Shown here in pieces: positions 1-5,326 of a stretch of DNA of 5,808 nucleotides. The notes beneath the pieces are model-generated. The model made no database searches. It was given only the letters and a program-made list of their open reading frames with translations, and was not told the origin of the DNA. Where the stretch lies: NCBI GenBank assembly GCA_947478965.1, contig CANJXW010000044.1:1-5808 (forward strand), written 5' to 3'. The DNA is from Candidatus Nanopelagicaceae bacterium. GTDB lineage: Bacteria > Actinomycetota > Actinomycetes > Nanopelagicales > Nanopelagicaceae. Position 1 is the first letter of the stretch, and each line of letters opens with the position of its first letter. Both the position numbers and the translations under genes were made by a program.

Positions 1-197
<197 letters not shown>

Positions 198-213
198 TTA
201 GTAGCGAATGGAA

Positions 214-1248
214 TTATTTTTTAAGTGAAGTGCCGGTAGAGCGAAGATCTTCACATGCACGTGTAATACGTGCAGCCATGCCTGTTTCTCCAGCTTTACC
301 CCACGCGCGTGGATCGTATAACTTCTTATTTCCGACTTCGCCATCAACCTTGAGGACGCCATCGTAATTTTTGAAGATGTGATCAACAACAGGGCGAGTA
401 AATGCATATTGAGTATCTGTATCGATATTCATTTTAATAACGCCAAAATCAAGTGAGTCGCGGATTTCAGAGAGAAGAGAACCTGAACCACCGTGAAAAA
501 CAAGGTCCATAGGCTTACTTCCTGCTGGAAGGCCCTTCTTCGTTGCAACTGCATCCTGAAGTGTCTGCAAAATCTTTGGTTGCAAAATTACGTTTCCTGG
601 CTTGTAAACGCCGTGGACGTTTCCGAAAGTTGCAGCGACCATGTAACGACCGCGTTCTCCCCAACCGAGTGTTTCAACGGTAAGTAGTGCATCTTCTGGA
701 GTTGAGTACAACTTGGCATCATGCTTTGCTTCGACGCCATCTTCTTCTCCACCGACAACGCCGATTTCGATTTCAAGAATTGTGCGAGCAGCAAGTGACT
801 TATCAAGAAGTTCATCTGCGATCTTCATATTGACTTCCATCGAAACAGCAGAGCCATCCCACATGTGAGAGTTAAAGAGTGGGTGAAGTCCACGCTTGAT
901 GCGATCGCCACCGATATCTAGAAGTGGACGCATAAAGCTATCTAGCTTCTCTTCTGGGCAGTGATCTGTGTGAAGAGCAATATTGACGTTGTAATTCTTT
1001 GCAACAACATGTGCGAACTCAGCGAGCGCTACTGCGCCATCGACTGCCTTCTTAATCGTTGAACCTGAGGCATATTCTGCGCCGCCCCATGAGAATTGAA
1101 CGATTCCATCTGATTCAGCTTCGGCGAAACCACGAATAGCGGCGATCAGGGTTTGTGATGATGAAACGTTGATTGCGGGATATGCAAAGGCGCCAGCTTT
1201 AGCGCGATCCAACATTTCGGCATAAATCTCAGGGGTTGCAATGGCCAT
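214..1248 (-). CDS. fba: Class II (zinc-dependent) fructose-bisphosphate aldolase
   Basis: This 344-residue cytoplasmic enzyme reversibly splits fructose 1,6-bisphosphate into dihydroxyacetone phosphate and glyceraldehyde 3-phosphate, in glycolysis and gluconeogenesis. It aligns along its length with the class IIA form known from E. coli. HTDHC at 93-97 gives the catalytic Asp95 and zinc ligand His96. Further zinc ligands correspond to His212 (FGNVHG) and His252 (VFHGGSGS). Asp131, Glu161 and the GGEEDGV loop at 166-172 are present, as are the phosphate-binding GGSGS (253-257), NIDTDTQ (274-280) and YDPR (311-314). No key residue is missing. The ATG at 1248-1246 is preceded by GGAG (complement of 1254-1257) with 5 nt spacing. 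It leads a probable fba-purA transcript. Its 5' leader can form hairpins, and a terminator upstream (1345-1385) insulates it from the next minus-strand unit. Confidence 0.98.
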   Translation of the reverse strand: MAIATPEIYAEMLDRAKAGAFAYPAINVSSSQTLIAAIRGFAEAESDGIVQFSWGGAEYASGSTIKKAVDGAVALAEFAHVVAKNYNVNIALHTDHCPEEKLDSFMRPLLDIGGDRIKRGLHPLFNSHMWDGSAVSMEVNMKIADELLDKSLAARTILEIEIGVVGGEEDGVEAKHDAKLYSTPEDALLTVETLGWGERGRYMVAATFGNVHGVYKPGNVILQPKILQTLQDAVATKKGLPAGSKPMDLVFHGGSGSLLSEIRDSLDFGVIKMNIDTDTQYAFTRPVVDHIFKNYDGVLKVDGEVGNKKLYDPRAWGKAGETGMAARITRACEDLRSTGTSLKK

Positions 1249-1259
1249 GATGACTCCAA

Positions 1260-1318
1260 GCGTCTCGGGTGTAATCCCTTACCGAGCGCGCCTTTGGGCC
1301 GAGGTGAGGCTTACGCCT
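1260..1318 (-). promoter_or_regulatory. Structured 5' leader of fba (two possible RNA hairpins)
   Basis: Read on the minus strand, the fba leader contains AGGC-GTAA-GCCT (1318-1307), a 4-bp stem capped by a GNRA-type tetraloop. Closer to the gene is a stem of GCG+CTCGG (1289-1282) with CCGAG+(A)+CGC (1268-1260), enclosing a 13-nt loop. This second stem ends 2 nt before the Shine-Dalgarno GGAG. The pairing is seen directly; a role in stability or translation control is inference. I recognise no known riboswitch class here, and I found no convincing fba promoter hexamers. Confidence 0.35.
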
Positions 1319-1344
1319 AATCCAACCATCTCCAGGGGGTTATG

Positions 1345-1385
1345 AAAAATCGCCATGCAGGAGGGGGCTCCACATGGCGATTTTT
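1345..1385 (-). terminator. Strong intrinsic terminator, symmetric (could act on both strands)
   Basis: A perfect 13-bp inverted repeat pairs AAAAATCGCCATG (1345-1357) with CATGGCGATTTTT (1373-1385). Inside the 15-nt loop, GGAG (1360-1363) can further pair with CTCC (1368-1371). The stem carries an A tract on one side and a T tract on the other, so a terminator with a U run is formed in either direction. On the minus strand it begins 14 nt after the stop codon of the 32-codon ORF at 1400-1498, which is the transcript it most plausibly ends. It cannot serve fba or acs, since both are transcribed away from it. Confidence 0.85.
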
Positions 1386-1399
1386 GACCTCAGGCCGGC

Positions 1400-1498
1400 T
1401 TAGGGATGGAGGGATTTTTGAAGGAAGGCGATCAGACCAGCTAAGAGGGCGGGATTTGAGAGCAATTTAAGGAAGATGGCCAGAAATGTTGTGAACAT
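1400..1498 (-). CDS. Putative 32-residue hydrophobic membrane peptide
   Basis: The ORF starts at ATG 1498-1496 and ends at TAA 1402-1400. The peptide begins MFTTFLAIFLKLLSNP and continues ALLAGLIAFLQKSLHP. It is almost wholly hydrophobic apart from Lys11 and Lys28, with an Asn-Pro hinge at 15-16, consistent with one membrane helix or two short amphipathic ones. A Shine-Dalgarno GAAAGG lies 5 nt upstream, and an intrinsic terminator begins 14 nt downstream, so the ORF has the layout of a complete short gene between acs and fba. No longer in-frame start was found upstream. Size and composition recall small membrane proteins and type I toxin peptides (Ldr/Fst and TisB-like), but I recognise no family. 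Codons such as CCC and GCC are commoner than in neighbouring genes, a caution. The alternative is an untranslated small RNA ending at the same terminator. Confidence 0.5.
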   Translation of the reverse strand: MFTTFLAIFLKLLSNPALLAGLIAFLQKSLHP

Positions 1499-1503
1499 GG
1501 GGA

Positions 1504-1509
1504 CCTTTC
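1504..1509 (-). promoter_or_regulatory. Ribosome binding site of the 32-codon ORF
   Basis: The minus strand reads GAAAGG here, followed by TCCCC and then ATG. The 5-nt spacing is appropriate, and this site is the main reason for choosing the ATG at 1498 as a real start. Confidence 0.45.
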
Positions 1510-1612
1510 GAGCTTGTGATCGCCCATGGATCTCATAGGCGCAAGGAGCGGATCATCTCTAACTTGGCGATGATCACAGCGAAAATTCCTTCCCCCTGTT
1601 GATATGTACGGG

Positions 1613-1618
1613 TAGATT
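1613..1618 (+). promoter_or_regulatory. -10 element of acs, (near-)leaderless promoter
   Basis: TAGATT fits the actinobacterial TANNNT -10 consensus and ends 8 nt before the acs ATG, so transcription should begin at or 1-2 nt before the start codon. No Shine-Dalgarno sequence precedes acs (the preceding bases are AAATTTTT), which agrees with a leaderless mRNA. At 17 bp spacing the -35 position reads TTCCCC (1590-1595), a poor match. Confidence 0.55.
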
Positions 1619-1626
1619 AAATTTTT

Positions 1627-3606
1627 ATGACTGCAGATAAAGATGTCCTCGCTGGCGATTCGATCGAAAACCTCTCACATGAGGGCCGCCATTTTGCGCC
1701 GTCGCCTGACTTTGTGGCCCAAGCCAATGCGAAGGCGGATCTCTATGAGCACGCAGATCGGGACTACTTAGAATTTTGGAACGAACAAGCTCGCGAACTC
1801 CAATGGGATGCACCTTGGACGCAGACACTTGAATGGGAAGCGCCTTATGCGAAGTGGTTCCTCGGCGGAAAATTAAATGCATCCGTTAACGCGCTCGATC
1901 GCCATGTCCTTGCAGGACGAGGCGGAAGAGTTGCATTTCATTTTGAAGGCGAACCGGGTGATACGAGAACAATCACCTACGCCGAACTTCTTGCAGATGT
2001 AAGCAAGGCTGCACATGCACTGACTGAACTTGGAATTGGTGCAGGAGATCGCGTTGCAATTTATATGCCGATGATTCCAGAGGCGGCAGTTGCGATGCTT
2101 GCATGCGCTCGTATTGGTGCAGTGCACTCGGTTGTCTTCGGAGGATTCTCAGCAGAAGCGCTGCTCTCTCGAATTCAAGATGCAGACGCCAAGTTAGTCA
2201 TCACTGCTGATGGTGGATTTAGAAAAGGCGGAGCATTCGCACTCAAGCCTGCAGTTGATGAAGCTCTTAAAGGCAAGACAAATGTTTCGAACGTTCTCGT
2301 TGTGCGTCGTACCGGACAAGAGACTGCATGGGATTCAAGTCGAGATGTCTGGTGGCATGAGATTGTTGATCACCAAAATCCGCATCACGATCCAGTTAGT
2401 TTCGATAGCGAGCACCCACTCTTTATTCTCTATACCTCTGGAACAACTGCAAAGCCAAAGGGAATTTTTCACACAACAGGTGGATACTTAACGCAATCCG
2501 CATATACACACCGCGTTGTCTTTGATATCAAACCCGAAACGGATATCTATTGGTGTACCGCTGATATTGGCTGGATTACAGGCCATTCATACATAGTTTA
2601 TGGCCCTTTGATTAATGGAGCTACGCAGGTCATGTACGAAGGAACGCCTGATACTCCACATAAGGGACGTATCTTTGAACTGATTGAAAAATATGGCGTG
2701 ACAATTTTGTATACCGCTCCAACTCTTATCCGTACATGGATGAAATGGGGCGATGAATTTCCAAATTCATTTAACCTTGGAACCCTTCGCTTACTTGGTT
2801 CTGTTGGTGAACCAATTAACCCTGAAGCATGGATGTGGTACCGCCATGTTATTGGTGGAAATAACTGTCCGATCGTCGATACATGGTGGCAGACCGAAAC
2901 TGGTTCGATCATGATCTCTCCACTTCCGGGAGTAACCGATACAAAACCAGGATCTGCGATGAAGGCGATCCCTGGAATAAGCGTCAAGGTCGTTGATGAA
3001 TCAGCAACGCCAGTTCCAAATGGCCACGGTGGTTTTCTCATTATTGATAAGCCTTGGCCTTCAATGTTGCGCGGTGTGTGGGGCGAAGATGAACGATATA
3101 AAGAAACTTATTGGTCGCGTTTTCCTGGAATTTATTTCGCAGGCGATGGCGCAAAGTTAGATGAAGAAGGTGCGATCTGGTTGATGGGTCGCGTCGACGA
3201 TGTGATGAATATTTCTGGCCACAGAATTTCTACAACCGAAGTTGAATCTGCGCTTGTTTCACATGAAGCAGTTGCAGAAGCAGCTGTTGTCGGTGCAGCA
3301 GATGAGATGACAGGACAAGGCATCGTCGCTTTCGTTATCTTGCGTGGTGGAATCGAACATGCAAATGGTGAAGAGTTGATCAAAGAACTTCGTAGCCATG
3401 TGACCAAGGAAATTGGCGCCATTGCACGACCTCGTCAGATCATCGTTGTTGCTGAGCTCCCAAAGACTCGAAGCGGCAAAATCATGCGTAGATTGCTTAA
3501 AGATGTCGCCGAGAATCGAACAGTTGGAGATGCAACGACTCTTGCAGATCCAAATATTATGAAGCTTATTTCAGAAGGTCTCGCTACCTCTAAAGATGAA
3601 GGCTAA
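1627..3606 (+). CDS. acs: Acetyl-CoA synthetase (AMP-forming acetate-CoA ligase)
   Basis: Acs activates acetate with ATP to acetyl-AMP and then transfers the acetyl group to CoA, letting the cell use or recycle acetate. The 659-residue length is normal. The N-terminal cap domain (about 30-90) is followed by the large adenylating domain, with the P-loop YTSGTTAKPKG at 269-279, the DIGWITGHS acetate/CoA region at 313-321 and TWWQTETG at 419-426, whose tryptophans restrict the pocket to small acyl groups. The hinge GRVDD (521-525) and SGHR (530-533) lead to the mobile C-terminal domain. PKTRSGK at 612-618 ends in Lys618, the catalytic lysine that in this family is switched off by acetylation, so reversible acetylation control is likely. 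It starts without a Shine-Dalgarno site, probably on a leaderless mRNA. Its last 17 bp overlap the convergent cvpA-like gene. Confidence 0.98.
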   Translation: MTADKDVLAGDSIENLSHEGRHFAPSPDFVAQANAKADLYEHADRDYLEFWNEQARELQWDAPWTQTLEWEAPYAKWFLGGKLNASVNALDRHVLAGRGGRVAFHFEGEPGDTRTITYAELLADVSKAAHALTELGIGAGDRVAIYMPMIPEAAVAMLACARIGAVHSVVFGGFSAEALLSRIQDADAKLVITADGGFRKGGAFALKPAVDEALKGKTNVSNVLVVRRTGQETAWDSSRDVWWHEIVDHQNPHHDPVSFDSEHPLFILYTSGTTAKPKGIFHTTGGYLTQSAYTHRVVFDIKPETDIYWCTADIGWITGHSYIVYGPLINGATQVMYEGTPDTPHKGRIFELIEKYGVTILYTAPTLIRTWMKWGDEFPNSFNLGTLRLLGSVGEPINPEAWMWYRHVIGGNNCPIVDTWWQTETGSIMISPLPGVTDTKPGSAMKAIPGISVKVVDESATPVPNGHGGFLIIDKPWPSMLRGVWGEDERYKETYWSRFPGIYFAGDGAKLDEEGAIWLMGRVDDVMNISGHRISTTEVESALVSHEAVAEAAVVGAADEMTGQGIVAFVILRGGIEHANGEELIKELRSHVTKEIGAIARPRQIIVVAELPKTRSGKIMRRLLKDVAENRTVGDATTLADPNIMKLISEGLATSKDEG

Positions 3607-4084
3607 GGAGTTCTTCTTTCACCCATGTATTTGCTTGGGTAATCACGCTTGGTAGAAGCTCTTCCATCTTGGCAAAGGCCTTACTTTCTTCAACAGCGAG
3701 CTTTCCGGTCTCCCACGGCGACCAGAGAAGTACCGTCGCGATGAGATAGATAATGACAATTGTTCGCACGGTTTCGAGCGCAGCGCCTGCAACAGAGTCG
3801 ATAAATGCGAGCGGGCCTCTCACAATAGTTTTTCGAAGCCCTTTTGCAAGCAGCCGTCCTAAGAGACTTCCCAGCCCTCCGCCAATAACAATCGCGGCGA
3901 TGAGGAATCCGATTCGCTTGATATCTAAATCCCATTGGTGTGAAAAACGAAGAGCGGCATAGAGCCCGAGCAATCCACCGAGAAGATAGCCAACGGTCTG
4001 AAAAAGCGTATGCAGAAATCCGCGCTTATACCCAACGAAAATGCCCAAGAGCAGAAGAAGAACTATGACAAGGTCAATGATCAT
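3590..4084 (-). CDS. CvpA-family integral membrane protein
   Basis: This 164-residue protein has four predicted membrane helices, at about 3-18, 25-45, 58-80 and 100-120, with basic GYKRGF after the first helix and the family-typical pattern around FIDSVAGAALETVRT (94-108). The C-terminal tail (about 125-160) is soluble and helical. CvpA-family proteins are linked to envelope functions. In mycobacteria the matching locus encodes MarP (Rv3671c), whose CvpA-like membrane part carries a periplasmic serine protease; here no protease domain follows. The ATG at 4084-4082 shares bases with the TGA of the upstream tlpA-like gene (ATGA), and AGGAG (complement of 4095-4099) lies 10 nt upstream, so translation is probably coupled. 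The 3' end overlaps acs by 17 bp on the opposite strand and no terminator is visible. Family assignment is good; molecular function is unknown. Confidence 0.85.
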   Translation of the reverse strand: MIIDLVIVLLLLLGIFVGYKRGFLHTLFQTVGYLLGGLLGLYAALRFSHQWDLDIKRIGFLIAAIVIGGGLGSLLGRLLAKGLRKTIVRGPLAFIDSVAGAALETVRTIVIIYLIATVLLWSPWETGKLAVEESKAFAKMEELLPSVITQANTWVKEELLSLHL

Positions 4085-4614
4085 GAGATGTGAACTCCTA
4101 AATATTTATGTGTTAAATCAATGAGTTCGGCCTCGGATGAAATGACTCCAATTTTCTTATAGAGCACTTTGCCATCTTCGCCTATAAACCATGTGACTGG
4201 GACGCCCATGCCAAAATATCCCCGCGATTTATTCTCACGATCATAGAAATTTGGCCAAGTTATTCCTTGTGCGATAACAAAAGCGCGTCCATCTTCTGGG
4301 TTTGCTTCTTCCACATCAACGCCAATGAGCGCAATCTTCCCCTGAGCTTTAGCGTAAAAAGATCGAAATTCAGGAATTTCATCTAAACATGGTGCGCACC
4401 AAGATCCCCATACATTGATAATCATGGGGCCGCGAAGAGCGCCGACGTTTACTCCTTCTGATCCATCGAGGCATTCAACATAAGCACCTTGAGTTGAAGC
4501 CACATCGCGAGAAATCTCCTTACAGCTGATGACTTCTCCTGCGCTGACAACAGGAGTTGATGTTGAGCATGAGCTAAGAAGCAAAGTCGCAATAAGAAGT
4601 AGCGGCTTTCTCAT
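4081..4614 (-). CDS. TlpA-like thiol-disulfide oxidoreductase, lipoprotein
   Basis: This 177-residue protein begins with a lipoprotein signal: basic MRK, a hydrophobic stretch, then the lipobox LSSC with Cys16 as the lipidation site. It should therefore sit on the outer face of the cytoplasmic membrane. A TlpA/ResA-type thioredoxin fold follows, with the redox motif WCAPC (72-76, Cys73 and Cys76) and the cis-proline at 139 in GVPVTWF. It probably reduces or exchanges disulfides in exported proteins; the substrate is unknown. Two further cysteines, Cys31 and Cys48, lie before the fold and could form a second disulfide. The ATG at 4614-4612 overlaps the nth stop (ATGA), with AAGGA (complement of 4621-4625) 6 nt upstream. 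The relative in mycobacteria, Rv3673c, also follows nth. No ccdA or cytochrome c biogenesis gene is present to suggest a heme-related role. Confidence 0.92.
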   Translation of the reverse strand: MRKPLLLIATLLLSSCSTSTPVVSAGEVISCKEISRDVASTQGAYVECLDGSEGVNVGALRGPMIINVWGSWCAPCLDEIPEFRSFYAKAQGKIALIGVDVEEANPEDGRAFVIAQGITWPNFYDRENKSRGYFGMGVPVTWFIGEDGKVLYKKIGVISSEAELIDLTHKYLGVHIS

Positions 4615-5309
4615 CGAAAATCCTTATCTGTCTTCACGAGTAATTTTGCTTTCTCAATATCCATCTCCCCGATTCCAAAAGATGGACAGAGGTTTGCTAA
4701 AGGGCACACAGCACATGCTGGTTTTCGTGAATGGCAGATTCGCCTTCCATGCCAGATAAGCCTTTGTGACAAGTTAGTCCATTCTTTCTGAGGAATTAAC
4801 TCTCCCACTTCATGTTCAACTTTGACGGGATCTTTCGAATCCGTCCAACCAAATCTTCTTGCTAGACGTCCAAAATGTGTATCAACAGTGATTCCGGGTA
4901 TATCGAATGCATGGCCAAGAACAACATTGGCAGTCTTTCGCCCAACTCCTGGAAGCGTCACGAGCTCATCGAGTGTTGCAGGAACCTTTCCATCAAATTC
5001 TTCAACGAGTTTGATCGCCATTCCTTTAATATGTCGCGACTTTGCTCGATAAAAACCTGTTTGATAAACAAGTTCTTCTATATCGGCAAGTGGAGCACCT
5101 GCATATGCTTTTGCACTCTTATATTTTTTAAAGAGTGGTGGCGTAACTTTATTGACGCGTTTATCGGTGCACTGTGCGGAAAGGATCGTGGCAACGATTA
5201 ATTCGAGCGGGCTCGTAAAATCTAATTCACATCGAATATCTGGGTAGGTCTTGGTGAGAACGCGGTAGACGGCCTTAGCTTGCTTCCGATTTTCGTTATC
5301 CGCGGCCAT
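4611..5309 (-). CDS. nth: Endonuclease III (DNA glycosylase/AP lyase)
   Basis: Nth removes oxidised pyrimidines from DNA and cuts at the abasic site, starting base excision repair. The 232-residue length is typical. The helix-hairpin-helix LPGVGRK (119-125) ends in the catalytic Lys125, and VDTHFGR (142-148) supplies the catalytic Asp143. Four cysteines at 192, 199, 202 and 208 give the C-x6-C-x2-C-x5-C signature of the [4Fe-4S] cluster. All catalytic parts are intact. It is the first gene of the operon with the tlpA-like and cvpA-like genes, joined by 4-nt overlaps. The start ATG at 5309-5307 has no Shine-Dalgarno site but lies 6 nt from a -10 hexamer, TACTTT, so the mRNA is probably leaderless. 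It diverges from crp across 17 bp, an arrangement like that of mycobacteria and corynebacteria. Confidence 0.98.
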   Translation of the reverse strand: MAADNENRKQAKAVYRVLTKTYPDIRCELDFTSPLELIVATILSAQCTDKRVNKVTPPLFKKYKSAKAYAGAPLADIEELVYQTGFYRAKSRHIKGMAIKLVEEFDGKVPATLDELVTLPGVGRKTANVVLGHAFDIPGITVDTHFGRLARRFGWTDSKDPVKVEHEVGELIPQKEWTNLSQRLIWHGRRICHSRKPACAVCPLANLCPSFGIGEMDIEKAKLLVKTDKDFR

Positions 5310-5314
5310 GAGAG

Positions 5315-5320
5315 TAAAGT
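5315..5320 (+). promoter_or_regulatory. -10 element of crp, leaderless promoter
   Basis: TAAAGT matches TANNNT and is followed by exactly 6 nt (ACCCAT) and then the GTG start at 5327, the spacing expected when transcription begins on the first base of the start codon. It overlaps the nth -10 on the other strand by five of six bases. No good -35 hexamer is seen upstream, which would in any case lie inside nth. Confidence 0.6.
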
Positions 5321-5321
5321 A
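5316..5321 (-). promoter_or_regulatory. -10 element of the nth operon, leaderless promoter
   Basis: The minus strand reads TACTTT, again TANNNT, followed by 6 nt (ACTCTC) and the nth ATG at 5309. With the crp hexamer it forms the short symmetric core TAAAGTA, so one DNA site could open for polymerase in either direction. The matching -35 region would lie in the first codons of crp. Confidence 0.6.
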
Positions 5322-5326
5322 CCCAT

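Larger units (their letters stand above)
1499..1626. promoter_or_regulatory. Divergent control region between the 32-codon ORF and acs
   Basis: This 128-bp stretch separates two divergently oriented starts. It holds an inverted repeat, GATCATC (1551-1557) and GATGATC (1569-1575), spaced by 11 nt, which could be a hairpin or an operator. It also holds a TGTGA half-site at 1515-1519 and a TCACA half-site at 1574-1578, which match halves of the Crp/GlxR palindrome (TGTGA-N6-TCACA) but are 54 nt apart and do not form one site. GATC occurs four times in 58 bp (1518-1575). The acs -10 element is at 1613-1618. No clear minus-strand -10 for the small ORF was found. Regulation by the Crp encoded at 5327 is plausible from actinobacterial precedent but not demonstrated by these half-sites. 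Confidence 0.35.

Noticed and set aside
198..407. 69-codon minus-strand frame within the 3' part of fba
   Set aside because: It is an alternative frame of fba with no ribosome site or recognisable product, and fba is intact with all catalytic residues.
1406..1444. 12-codon plus-strand ORF (ATG at 1406) in the acs-fba gap
   Set aside because: It is very short, lacks a ribosome site, and is antisense to the better supported 32-codon ORF.
1518..1575. Cluster of four GATC tetramers as a Dam or replication-type signal
   Set aside because: Dam-type GATC signalling is not expected in actinobacteria, and there are no DnaA boxes or other origin features nearby; the cluster partly reflects the local inverted repeat.
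1563..1578. Crp/GlxR box ending in TCACA upstream of acs
   Set aside because: Only the right half matches; the left half (CTTGG) fits TGTGA at two of five positions, too weak to call a site.
2598..3041. 147-codon open frame on the minus strand inside acs
   Set aside because: It lies wholly opposite a well-conserved acs core region, its translation has no recognisable domain, and the frame is a by-product of acs codon use.
3618..3642. Possible terminator hairpin ACCCA/TGGGT just after acs
   Set aside because: The stem is only 5 bp with a large loop, there is no T tract, and it lies within the cvpA-like coding sequence.
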